Shown: one piece after another, positions 1-10,678 of the stretch
Layout of the letters: every line of letters begins with the position of its first letter
How positions within the stretch are numbered: position 1 is the first letter of the stretch
Assembly (NCBI GenBank): GCA_000733355.1
Contig: JNVV01000087.1
Location: forward strand, 1-44,669
DNA: 44,669 nucleotides
Direction: 5' to 3'
From: Falciphora oryzae
Taxonomy: Eukaryota > Ascomycota > Sordariomycetes > Magnaporthales > Magnaporthaceae
Program-made: the position numbers and the translations under genes
Notes under the pieces: model-generated
Databases searched by the model: none
What the model saw: the letters and a program-made list of their open reading frames with translations, nothing else
What the model was told of the DNA's origin: nothing

Positions 1-393
1 GACGCCCGAAACACCTGGTTCGAAAACAGCCTCCCGGACCGGTATAAGGCTATAGGCCTCCCGCCGGTACCACGGCCCGCACCCGAAGCTTTACAGCTAC
101 ACCGGAAGGTGTTACAGCGGCTAATAGCCGCACGTACAGGGCACGGGGATTTCGACTGGTACCACCGAAAGTACCAGCACGAAAACGATAACCCGTGCCG
201 CTGCGGAAGAAACAAGTCCCCCTCCCACCCTGTATATTGCAGGCTGGCCAAGGCGGCAGAAGACAAGTGGCCTACAACGGACCCCTCTCCGGCTTTTGAT
301 AAGCCCGGATATTGGAAACGGCTATTGCAAAAGCCTTTCCTTTTTGCTTCGTTCGTTAAAGCTACCAACTATTACACTATCGCTAGGCGGTAG
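1..393 (+). CDS. 3' end of a Tad1-like LINE ORF2 (partial)
   Basis: The frame is open from the first base of the window to a TAG at 391-393, so this is the C-terminal end (about 130 aa) of a longer protein that starts outside. It carries the motif RTGHGDF followed by a Cys/His cluster of the form CxCGRxKSPxHPxxC. In fungal non-LTR retrotransposons of the Tad1 clade this arrangement lies at the end of ORF2, downstream of the reverse transcriptase and RNase H domains. The frame has no internal stop here and the codons look un-RIPped, unlike the gypsy element a few hundred bases away. Whether the element is intact cannot be judged without the upstream sequence. Confidence 0.7.
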   Translation, partial: DARNTWFENSLPDRYKAIGLPPVPRPAPEALQLHRKVLQRLIAARTGHGDFDWYHRKYQHENDNPCRCGRNKSPSHPVYCRLAKAAEDKWPTTDPSPAFDKPGYWKRLLQKPFLFASFVKATNYYTIARR

Positions 394-1040
394 TAACAGG
401 GCCTAAATAGCCCGCATATAACCTATTCTCCTTTTTCCTCTGCACTTTTCACTTTTCCTTTGTACTATTAGGACTAGCAGTAGGCTCGTTAGTCCCCCGC
501 ACCTCCGGCCAGGCCCAGGGGAGGTCCCGAAAACCCCCCCGCCCAACCCGGCCTTGCCCCCTTTCCGGCACACCCGCCGGCCGACAGCACTACTACCACT
601 CGCAGCGCCTCACAACGCCCCGGCGTATATACATACGCCCTACCGCCGATCGCCCGCTCACTAACAAGGAGCGCCGGAATGCGGCCCGACTTCCGTGTGC
701 CTACGGGTTTAATCTGCTAGCCGCTTTAATAGCAACATATAGCCTAGTGTTAAGCTTAGGTAGCGCTAGCACGTCATATGCCCCTTGGGAGGCAGGGACT
801 GGTAGATCCCGATATAATGACGTTAAATATACTCTCTCTCTCTCTCTCTCGCGGCGGCGCGCGACGCAAATCAATTCGCCAATCCAAAACCCAGAACCCA
901 GAACCAGACCGACGCCAGACACCGTCGGGGCTCAATTAAGCGTCAGAATTAGGATCGGACCAGCTAATATCCAAACAAAAACGCTATCCTTCCACGAGTC
1001 GCCAGTCAGCTTGATTCCATTCAAAAACCGCGGCCCAAAC
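394..1040. other. LINE 3' flank and spacer, no gene seen
   Basis: A pyrimidine-rich stretch and a GC-rich stretch follow the LINE stop and are probably its 3' UTR. After the CT microsatellite the DNA becomes the 5' flank of the gypsy relic. I found no credible ORF, and I could not pair any sequence here with the 3' side of the gypsy element as a long terminal repeat. Confidence 0.4.
832..850. repeat. (CT)n microsatellite
   Basis: A pure CT dinucleotide run of 19 bases is visible between the LINE flank and the gypsy relic. Confidence 0.9.
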
Positions 1041-1386
1041 AGCGCCGCCCCAAAACCCCGAGGTCCAAACAGCGCCTTACGCAAAATCAATCACTGTAGC
1101 CGGTAACAGCAGCTTATCGGCCGACCATAGTAACTCTAAAGAACCCGACAACGTCCCGTCCACCGTCAAACCAAAACCCGGTCCGGAGCAAAAGATAGGT
1201 GACAATAGGCAAAACGCTGCCGCAGCCGGCATCTCCGCTACGGAAGCTCAAAAACTAAAAGATATAATTGCAGCGCTGCAAACGCAATTAGCCAATGGTG
1301 GAAAAAGCCGCTAAACCCGGAAGGCGACGCCCGCCGACAATATTTTCGGGGGTACCTAATTTACTTTAACTGGTTAAACCGCCAAC

Positions 1387-2302
1387 CCCGTATTTAAACC
1401 GTACGGACCGATTGCAAAAAGCGCAAATCCCCGCTATAACAACAAGGCTAAAAAACGAAACGTCGCGCCCAAAATTTTCAAAAGCGACAAAAAAACCTTT
1501 AATTTATAGGTTAAAACCGTAGCCAATAAATTTAAAAAAAAACGACGAAACCTTCCGGACGGAAAAAAGCCGGATAAATAAATTAATAAAGTACTTCGAA
1601 GGCGGCCCATTGGAGGTATTGCAACCACGACTTTTATCGGATAATAACCCATTCTCGTTTGTTACTAAAATGGTTTAGGTTTTAAGCGCGACCTACTATA
1701 ACCCAAACCAAATTTCGGCCGCTCGAGCCAAATTTGCAAAGCTAAAGTACGACCTAGCAAAGGATACAAACATCCACGTATTTTTAGCCAGCTTTAATAA
1801 TTTAGCCCAAATAGCTAATATTGCCGTAACCGATATAAAAATAACTTTATAGGAGCATATTTTACCGAACTTTAACTTTTGGCTGCTTACCGATGCCTAA
1901 AACCCGGATATCAACTACGAAGTTTTTAGCAAAAACGTCGCTAACGCAGCCTATAGCCAAAAGCGATACTACAAAAAAACTAACGAGCGCAAAGCTAATT
2001 AACGGAGCAACCGCAATAAACCCAAAAGTGACGGCAAATCACTACCCCGAAGCAAAGCATAAGACGATTAACGGAAAAATAGGGATAGCAATTTAGCTAT
2101 TTCCAATTCGAAGGATAGCAAAGCTTTAATTCCGGCAAAGCGTAAGGCTTATATTAAAGCTAGTATATGCTTTACGTGTAGCGAGCGGCACCTTTCCAAA
2201 AACTGCCCGAACCGAAACAAAATTGCTGCAATCGGAACTAGGCAAAGCAAAAAGGGATTGGAAACCGAATCGTTTTCGTCGGATAAATCGGGAAAAAAGT
2301 AG
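1387..2302 (+). pseudogene. gypsy gag relic
   Basis: The frame beginning PVFKPYGPIA reads through a capsid-like region into a nucleocapsid zinc knuckle at 2168-2206 with the spacing C-x2-C-x3-H-x4-C. The reading frame is interrupted many times by TAG, several at positions where a Trp is expected, as in FNL*VK. Lys and Asn codons are enriched, which fits G-to-A change on the coding strand. The reading must be followed through more than one frame, so small indels are probably present as well. It is non-functional. Gag would form the virus-like particle of the retroelement. Confidence 0.7.
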
Positions 2303-2329
2303 GACCACCGGAAATCTTTACGGTAGTTT

Positions 2330-5300
2330 TTATACTTATATTAGCCCGAGTTAAAAATTAATTAATATTTTCGTTTACCAAAACCGTTTTCGTACAGGTA
2401 AATGGGATTGGTTTCCGCGTTAAAGGGCTATGTAATATAAAAGTAGATACAAATTTATTAGTTAGCCCAATTGTAGCTATTAGGGCCTAACGAAAACTGA
2501 AAGTTAGAATCGTTAAGCTTAAATAACCGATTTAGCTTTAAAATTATCGCCGCTAAATAGCAAAAAGGGTAACGATAAAAATGATTTCAACCTTTAAAAT
2601 CGATAGCAAACGGTTCCCAAACTAAACTTTTTGGGTTACAAACATAAGGTATAACGTTTTTATTAGTTTCCATTAGCTTTTTAAGCATTATATCCTGCTA
2701 AATTACTTTAACCGGGAAATGGTTTAGCTAAACGACCGACCCGCTTTAGCCAAATACTCGCTAACGATTAAATTGCTTCCGCCCTGCCAAATCGGCGAAA
2801 AAATCAATCCGTAAATGCAAACAAACGCAAACCGGCGGGATCGTTTCATTAATTAAGACTATAAGCGATATTAAATCCTTTAGCGGTCGCGGAAAAAAAA
2901 CGACCTTACCGGACCTAAAAAAGAAAAAACTATAAGGTTCGAAAAACCCAAGCTTAACGATTGCCTAAATCGAAAGGAAAGGCAAACGATTATCAACGTA
3001 ATCGTGCAATAGATGCAAAAAGACCCCCGTCGAAAGCGATGGACCCAAATGGCTAATTGCATACCGACCGAGCCAATCTTCCTTAACGATAGCCCCAAAA
3101 ATTTGCCGATTATTAATATTAGTTCGGTAGGAAAAACGGATAAGGATTGGAAAATATATACCGGGGAATACATTCCCTTTTTACTAAACGAGGATCCCGA
3201 ATATATCGAATTCGTACGCGAAAAGCTGCCGCTATAACTGAAACGTTTGGAAAGCTTTTTTTCGAAAAAACAAACAAACACCCTGCCATTTCATCGGCTA
3301 AAAAAGGACGTGGTGTTGGAATTGGACCAAAATAAGCCTAAAAAAAGCTTACCACCGGTATTTCGAACCCCAATCCAGTTTTTGGACCTTAAAAAAAAGG
3401 TAGTTAATAAGCTACTTAAGCTTGGTTTTATCGAAAGGACGCTAGAAGGAAATAAGGCGGCGTCGGTACTATTTATACCGAAACCGCATAACCCAAATCC
3501 CAATGCACGTCGTTTTTGCATCAACTACCGTTAGCGGAACCGATTTTTTAAAAACCGGATTGTACGAGCATTAAACCTCGTAAGGACATTTTTTAAATGC
3601 AAAAATGCCAAGCACTTTACGATTATCGATATTATTTAAACCTTTTAGCGTTTTCGTTTAGCCGACGTTTTTAAATACTTTACAGCTTTTCGGACGCGGT
3701 AAGGCACTTTTTAATAAAAGGTTTTGCCATTTGGGCTTAAAGTCGGCCTAGTTTGGTAGCAAAATTACATTAACTGCCAACTTAACGAACTGTTAAATTA
3801 TTTTGCGAGCGCTTACGCTAACAACGTATTAATTTATTCGGAAATAGAGGAGGAGCACTAGCAATATATCGAAAAGGTTATATTCCGTTTGTTTAAAGCT
3901 AAGCTTTAAAGCGATATTAAAAAGTCGAAATTTAACGTAAAAAAGGTTAATTACTTAGGTGTTACCTTTAAAGCTTAAGTAAAGGTAAGCATCGACCCGG
4001 AAAAAACGAAAGCGATTTAAAAGTGGCAGGTTAAGGACCTACACAGCAAAATAGCTATCCGGTCTTTTTTGGGATTGTGCAACTACGTGCGTATATTCTG
4101 TTATTACGCTAATAATGCAGCTAAACCCCTTAACCGGCTTTTAAAAAAGGATGCGCCATTTAACATCGGCTTTAAATAGATTAAGGCGTTTAACAAATTA
4201 AAACAACTGGCTTATAAAGCACCAGTCCTAGCATTTTTCCGCCCCGGAAAGCCTATACGAATTGTGTCACATGGAAGAACCCGTGGACCTAACTAGTCGG
4301 CATCACGAGTCGGCTTTACGGAGGTTCAGAGACCCGCATAAGCGGTTAACGGCCCCAAAGCCAAGCGGTGAAGGTTGGAAGGCAGTGTGAATCATGTACT
4401 TAATACTTCGCACGGATCATAAAGGGTTTATATAAACCCTGCCATCTCCTATGTCTTCCACGAGAGATTTGTTAAAAGAACTAATGTATTTAACTTAGGT
4501 TGGGTGCATAGGCCCAACCTACCATGTACTACTCTTATTAGATTATCTACCCTGTACTGTTGTGGGGTTGTGCACAGGAGTAGCGGGCAGGGCTTATAGC
4601 GTACCCGGGGGTGGCTTACAGCATCTATAGCGCTTACTGAAAGCCTGAAGGTGGCCTGTAGCCCCTGTAGGATGCCTAAGCACCCAAGTCAGCCGTTGTG
4701 GGTCGCACTGACTCGCCTACCCTGCACATCTACCCTACACAGAATTGGTCAGGAGTCAATTTGCACAAGTCAGAATTGGAGGCCCAACGCGGAAATGGGT
4801 TTAGTGGCCGTGGGTCGATTTTTTGGAAATCCCATACAAATAATTTTTCGGAAAATCGCTCGCGGCACCGGAAGCCCCCACGGCGGAGAACCCGCGGGAT
4901 CGATGTCGGTAGGTATATGAGGGAAGCGATTGTTAGCGCCCCTCAACTGCAATACAAGCCTGTTCCACCCACTAAGCTTAGGGCCCCGACAGCGCTATTT
5001 ATAGCGCCTGTCAGGGCCCAATCCAACTAACCGAAACCCTGCTGGCCACTGTGACTGCGCTGCAAATCCCCGATTTGACCTCCCAATATTAATAAGATTC
5101 CTTCTTCCTCAAGCATCTCTTAAGCCCATAAAAAGATTATCTGCAATCTAGAGATTCTTTCTCCAAGCCGTCTTTAACCCCTTGTTACAAATTGAAACTA
5201 ACGCTTTTCGTAACGCGATAGGTGGTGTGATTTAGCAAAAGCAAAACGACGGGGATTAAAAACCAGTAGGCTATTTTTCTAAATTAATAAACAGTGCTAA

Positions 5301-7192
5301 AAGAGCATACCCGATTTAAAACCGAAAACTGTTTGCAATGGTACAAACATTAAAGCATTATTATCCCGAACTTTTTGGAATAAAGTTCTTCGTCGTTACA
5401 AACCATTAGGCCCTAACCTTCTACTCGCAAAAAAGGGTCCTTTCAATTCGGCAAATCCGGTAAGCAGACTTCTTGTCGAACTTCGATATTACCTTCACCT
5501 ACCGGCCAAAACAGCAAAACATTAATATAAACGCATTATCCCGTAAAATAACAAAGCTGCTAACAATTAAAGCCCGGGAGCTAAAGGAGCGTACTATAAC
5601 CTTAATCCCTCCAAAAAAAATCTAGCTAACGATTGCAACGGTAGTATAAACCGAGCTAAACATTCCGCAAAATGCCGACCTTGCTAACCTTATCCGAAAA
5701 GAAAACGCCGCCTAGCAACTAGGCTTTTAATATAGCAAAATATTTATACCAAAACAAACATAGGACGGCAAAATATTCCTGCGTATAATACTTATTCGGG
5801 ACAAACATACACCTTTAATTTTCAAATATAAAGGACAAAACAAAACCATTAAAGCCGTACAAAAAGACTACTAATGGCCGGATATAAAGGTCGATATCCA
5901 ACGCTATATCCGCAACTGTTACGATTGCCGGCGCAATAAAGTACCCCGAAATAAAACACCTGGTTTGCTTTATCCACTGCCAATCCCATTAGGTGTTTAA
6001 AACCAGGTGGTAATGGACGGCAAAAACATACCGCAAAACGAGCGAAAATACGATTATATCTGGGTATTTATTTGCAAATTTAGCCGCATTATCGCTACAT
6101 TTGCAAAAAAAAAATCCGATACGGCCGAAATATTAATAACGCGGTATTATCGCTACCTTTACCGTTTTTTTAGTATCCCGTTCGTTTGGATTAACGATAA
6201 CGCAAAACCATTTATTTCGAAATTTATAACAAAAATTAACTTATTAACAGGCACCAAATATCGTTACGGCTTAGCTTTCCATCCGCAAACGCAAAGTGCC
6301 GTAAAAATCACCAACCAGGAGCTGGATTAAAAGCTACGCTTTTACGTTAACAAATACTAATCGAATTAAAGCAACCACATCCCCGCGTTAAATTTTGCCT
6401 ATAACTCGTCGTAGCATTCGACGATCGGCATAGCCCCGATTCGGGTAATAATAGGCAAAAATGCGAAAAACCCCCTTTCGTTTAATTTCGACGTATTAAC
6501 CGATGGCTTTAACCCAAAAAAACGTGTATATAACCTCGTCAAACGTATTAAAGGAATCCAAAACTTAGCAAAGCAACGCGCGACAGCTGCACAAAAACGG
6601 CAAAAAAACTAGGCGAACAAAAAACGCAAACCAATAGATTTTAACGTCAACGACCTAGTGTTCCTCAAAAAAAAGGGCTTTTTAACGGCCGTTCCGACGG
6701 CCCGGTTAAATTCACCGTTCGCAGGACCTTTCCGTATCCTCGAAATAAAAGGGCACAGCTATGTTCTTAATTTGCCCGGCAACTATAAAATCAAAAACCT
6801 ATTCCACGCCGACCGCTTCCGCAAAGCATTTACAAACCCGCTGCCTTAGTAGCATTAAACTCCGCTTCCGCCAAAAAACGTCGACGGAAAGGCCGAATTC
6901 GAAATCGAACGAATAGAACGCTTACGTATATCACGACGCCAGTTATAGTACCAAACAGCCTGGCGGGGTTACGACCTAAATAACATTTAATATCCCGCCG
7001 CGAACTTTAAAAACTTTCCAATAGCCTTAAATAACTTTTACAAATTACATCCAGAGGCAAATGGCCTACCGAAACGATTAGCGGAATGGATGCGCGCAAC
7101 GGCCGAAAACCGTTTTAACCCAAATCATCCTAACGACAACGTGCCGGTTAAGGCTACGATAAGGAAACGGAGCAAGTTGGTACGCTATAACT
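2330..7192 (+). pseudogene. gypsy pol relic (RT, RNase H, integrase, chromodomain), split by an LTR
   Basis: RT begins near 3340 (FRTPIQFLDLKKKV). Its catalytic box at 3814-3825 reads YANN where the family has YxDD, so both metal-binding Asp are lost. RNase H is entered near 4200, stops at 4264 and resumes at 5195 (ETNAFRNAIGGVI), with the solo LTR between. The integrase zinc finger ends near 5930 (NCYDCRRNK). The core at 6007-6330 keeps the first two Asp (VMDGK, INDNAKPF), but the Glu of the DDE triad is Lys (SAVKITNQ). The C-terminal integrase (HSYVLNLPGNYK, about 6760) is followed by a chromodomain with a WRGYD motif near 6962-6976. Chromodomain integrases target such elements to heterochromatin. 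This copy is dead. Confidence 0.8.
4265..5189. mobile_element. Solo LTR (925 bp) in the gypsy RNase H region
   Basis: The block starts TGTCACATGG and ends CTTGTTACA, so it has TG...CA ends. It is flanked by the identical 5-bp sequence AATTG at 4260-4264 and 5190-5194. Removing the block and one AATTG rejoins the RNase H reading frame exactly (KPIRI before, ETNAFRN after). It has no coding capacity. Its composition is clearly less AT-rich than the host element and it does not show the same TA-rich RIP look. It is best read as a solo LTR left by recombination between the two LTRs of a later retrotransposon. Confidence 0.85.
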
Positions 7193-7236
7193 AACTGCCA
7201 GCTCGCACCGCTTGTGGCATTCGCGATACGAGGTTT

Positions 7237-7260
7237 GGGAGGGGGTAATGTAACGGTCCC
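7237..7260 (+). other. Possible polypurine tract and start of a 3' LTR of the gypsy element
   Basis: About 45 bp after the last chromodomain codons there is a purine run ending in GGGAGGGGGTAA, followed directly by TGTAACGG. A polypurine tract abutting TG is what the start of a 3' LTR looks like. No second copy of this sequence is visible upstream of gag, so the assignment is weak. Confidence 0.3.
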
Positions 7261-7440
7261 GCCACAGGCCATACGTCCAGTGGCACCGCCACAGTTGTGG
7301 GGCAGATACAAGCATGCAAGCCACACAGATCGCGACAACTAAAGGCGCGTGTCGTGCCGGCGCGACCAGCGCCTTTCCTTTCCCTCTCCTTAGTGTAAAA
7401 TCTTCGTTCATAGCGCCAATGCAAGGCCAGCGTGCCTCCA

Positions 7441-7738
7441 TTAGTCTGGGCGTAATAGGGATCCCGCTAGACGCCGGCGTAGGGTGGTTCTCGGTATGCC
7501 CCAAAGTCGGGCGGCCCGCGAGATAGGGACCTTTGCCTGCACGGCCGCGACGGCCCGTTCGACGTCTTCTTCGGTATACTGTTTCTTTGGCATATGAGCA
7601 TTGGATTGCAGTAAAAAGTATGGAAAACGGATCAAAATTGAGGGATTTACGGCGGGTTGAAAACGTGGCCATATCTGAGGCAGTGGGCCTGTTTGAGGTG
7701 GCCGGAAGGGGGGGTGGCCGACAGGGGGTACTCCGACT
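7441..7738 (-). mobile_element. Truncated Fot1/pogo-type element (5' end with HTH)
   Basis: On the - strand a short ORF starting at 7593 (MPKKQYTEEDVERAV) encodes the HTH_psq-type DNA-binding domain of pogo-family transposases. It reads on through RAARLWGIPRTTLRRR to a stop at 7441. The region from about 7460 to 7738 is clearly similar to the right end of the full-length element at 41027-43188. Its terminus at 7720-7738 (CAGGGGGTACTCCGACT) is a diverged version of that element's TIR and is followed by TA at 7739-7740. The catalytic part and the other end are missing. Confidence 0.7.
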
Positions 7739-7740
7739 TA

Positions 7741-8262
7741 CATCGCGAAATAATTGGCGCACATGGGCGCTGCGCGCTGATATGCTCGCAGGGGAAGAGG
7801 CCATCGCGTCGGTCTCTTCCCTGGCATGGAGGCATCTGTCCGCTCAGGCCGTTTCGATGGAAGACGAGAAGCTAAAAACGTTGCAGGGGAAGGCGGAGAA
7901 AGCGTGTGAGATTTGCTTCAGGGCTTAGGTATGAATGGTAAAGGGAGCTGTCAGCCCTCATTCCGCGCGGTGGTGATCATAGAATGCAGAACGATCTCCA
8001 ACCCCGCACCAGGCTGTGACACCTCGGCCACTCGCAGCCCGTATCGCGTGGGATGACTGCATCAATCTGTGATGGACTCCGTGAGTGGCGCCGTGCATTT
8101 CAGCTCGACCCCGCACCTTCGGTTCCAGTTCCCGCCAACTCTCCCGGCATCTCTAATCCTGCCTTCATCCATCTTTCTCGCCGACGGCTAGGCGACCCAT
8201 GTGCATCGACTCCTTACGGCGCCCCCTTTTTCGTTGTGTCGGTTTCTCACAAGAAGTAATCC
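7741..8262. other. Spacer between the pogo relic and the DUF7580 gene
   Basis: A frame on the + strand stays open from inside the pogo relic to a TAG at 7926-7928. Its last 45 or so residues (after GEEAIASVSS) look helical and could be a leftover of a gene broken by the transposon, but I recognise nothing in it. The rest should contain the promoter of the gene starting at 8263. I saw no clear TATA box. Confidence 0.3.
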
Positions 8263-10201
8263 ATGTCCGGATTCGAGATTGCAGGGGTCATCCTCGGCGC
8301 ATTCCCTATCGCAATCTCCGCCATTGATGGGTACAGGAGGGTGGCGCGGAAAGTGGACGCATGGAGGGAAATCCGACTGACCTATATCAGGTGCTCCGAG
8401 GACCTGAAGAACGAGCAGCTAGCGTTCAAGCGCCATCTGCGGATGCTGGTCTTCCCGTTGGTGTCTGACGTTGTCGCTGCACAGGAACTGCTAGACAACC
8501 CATCGGGCCAGCGCTGGAGCGATGCTGACATCGCCGAGCTTCTTCGGAAGAAGCTGGGAGAGTCTTTCGAGCTCTACCTCGGCTACGTCCGGCGCCTGGA
8601 AGAGACACTGGAGGCGCTTTGTGAAGACCTAAAATTGGACTCTGACTTTGTTCAAGAGAAGATGACGGAACCGGTATGAGTCTCATATCCAGCCTTTTCT
8701 TGCATAGCTGACCAAATCCAGAAGGCTGCTACTGGGGCACGTCTGAGAGGCTCCTTGAATAAGGACGCGGCCAAATTTCAGGCGTACAAAGCCAAGTTTC
8801 TCCAAGGCGAGGCCAACAGGAAACGGCTGTTCACAGAACTCAAAGATTGCAACGAAAAGCTGTGGAGTCAGTGCTTATTCCTCTCTTTTGGTCGCTTTAT
8901 TTACCGCTATGGTTCATCAACTGACCAATCTTCCAGAGCTGCTCGACTCCAGCGAGAAAGACGTACAGCTCACAAGGCAGCTAGAGGCTGCGCAGGCTGC
9001 CTCGGAATTGGATACCTCCCTATGCACCTTCTGGAAGACGGCTACAGCCTTCTTCCGAGCCCTGGCAGCTGCATGCCGATGCCATTGTCGGGCTGAACAT
9101 GCAGCTAGGCTCCTTCTCCAGCATCGCGCTTCGTGCAAAGAGAAGCCAAAGTTTGAGATGCTCTTCACGATTCAGACTACCGGCGACGGTCAGCAACCGC
9201 CGCATCCCTGGGAAGCTTTTAGAACACGCATCGAGGAAGGAAATCATGGAGGGTTCATCAGAGAAAGTCGTGTCTTGATCGAAAAGAAGACACTCTGTCA
9301 GACGAACCAGCGGAGCCAGCTGAAAGCTACGACCATAAGAGGAACACTCCGAACTTCAGGCGGCGCAACTATGGCACAGAAGGCAAAGGTTCAATTTACT
9401 CCTGCCATGTCACTAGCCGCTCCCTCCTTGGGCCCAGAGATCCCAAAGTTCCAGCTCATCAGCACACTTTGCCAGTCACTTTGCTCCCCTAAAACAGACT
9501 GTCAAGGGTATCTCGATCTTCCAGACGAAGACCGGCGGTACTACGTGTACTCGGTTGCCCAGCACGCCAAAGTCCCGCCGTCTGTCACTCTACAGCAGAT
9601 CCTGGATAAGGATGTGAGACCATCACCCACCCGCAGAGAGAGCTACGCAATTGCCCTCATCGTCGCCTCCTCTTTTCTGCAACTGGCCGATTCTCCATGG
9701 CTCCCGAGTGCAGGAAGCGGCCACCACTCGTTCGCCAAGTCCTCGCTTGTCTTTCTAGCGGACCCCTCTGACCCAAACGTATTTTTACTTCATCAACCGC
9801 ACATCAAAAGGGACTTTGCTGTCATAGCCGCAGATGGAGAAACCAGCCCCACCACCAACGCCAACCCACGAGGAGGCAACATCGGGCCTTCCCTAGCACG
9901 TCTGGGCATTACACTTCTCGAGCTTTGCTTCCGCGCACCTCTGGAGCAGCAGCCGTGCCGAGCCTTGTGGCCATGTGGAGGCAACGATAGAGAGCGAGAG
10001 GGATTCGACTTCCTGGCCGCGAAGGACTGGCTCAGGGAGGTGAATGATGAAGCTGGTCCGGAATATGCAGCGGCGGTGAGCTGGTGCCTTTTGGGGAACG
10101 CGACTGCGCCGGCGGACAAGTGGCGGAGCGAAATGCTCAACGAGGTTGTGAGGCCGTTACAGCGGTGCCTAGACTGTTTCAAACTAGCCGGAAGCGCCTA
10201 G
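8263..10201 (+). CDS. DUF7580 domain protein (3 exons, 606 aa)
   Basis: Proposed exons are 8263-8673, 8722-8866 and 8937-10201. Intron 1 is GTATGA...CCAG (48 nt) with a GCTGAC branch site. Intron 2 is GTCAGT...CCAG (70 nt) with ACTGAC. Both joins keep frame and give 606 aa. The N-terminus MSGFEIAGVILGAFPIAIS is typical of fungal DUF7580 proteins and resembles the start of HeLo-like cell-death domains. A middle helical region with many Leu and Lys follows. The C-terminal part (about residue 300 on) contains LVFLADPSDPNVFLL, GPSLARLGITLLEL and a conserved end with YAAAVSWCL, which is the DUF7580 region. Its biochemical function is unknown. Relatives are common near incompatibility genes, so a role in self-recognition is inference. 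No signal peptide or obvious TM beyond the hydrophobic start. Confidence 0.8.
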
Positions 10202-10678
10202 ATCTTGCAGATATAAAGTCAAGAGTGTGAAACAAACAAGATTGTCGATCCCCAAGAGAGGCTTTTCCCGGTCGCGCATATTTAACTATAAAAGTGATGG
10301 AGTTAGGGGCCCACAACAGAGTATTTCATAACTAGATGTCAGAATTATGAGGAGATGTAGAAAATAGCAAAAATACACTCCAAGGCAGTTGAAATAGGCA
10401 GTAATCAGCACAGGTATGAGCCGGAAAGCATGGATAGGGGGATATGCAGGAAGCTCGAGTTAATAGAAGAATAGAAATTGCAAAATAATGCTAGTTTTGT
10501 CCTCCACGCTATGCAAGAATCCCCGAAAACGCCAACCGAACGCTATGCATATAAATACAGCAGATGTGGTAAAAACAAAGAAACAAAATAGGGTATAGCC
10601 AGTTCTAGCACGGAGAAAAGAAAAAAAGTAAAAGGCGAAGAGACGGAGAAAGCTCGAAACCTCCTAGCAGAAAGCCGC
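10202..10678. other. 3' ends of convergent genes
   Basis: This AT-richer spacer lies between the stops of the DUF7580 gene (+) and the Hce2 gene (-). It should hold both 3' UTRs. No ORF of interest was seen. Confidence 0.5.

Larger units (their letters stand above)
1041..7248 (+). mobile_element. RIP-mutated Ty3/gypsy chromovirus, LTRs not identified
   Basis: A complete order of gypsy domains can be followed on the + strand: Gag with a zinc knuckle, reverse transcriptase, RNase H, integrase zinc finger, integrase core, C-terminal integrase and chromodomain. Every domain is broken by stop codons. Many stops are TAG at places where the family has Trp, and acidic catalytic residues are changed to Asn or Lys. 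These are the changes expected from C-to-T mutation at CpA on either strand, the hallmark of RIP. The element is split by a solo LTR at 4265-5189. Both ends are approximate. I found no matching LTR pair, so the copy may be truncated or its LTRs may have decayed. Confidence 0.85.

Noticed and set aside
747..1106. A 119-codon ORF over the CT microsatellite
   Set aside because: It is low complexity (Leu/Ser from the CT run) and lies in the flank of the gypsy relic.
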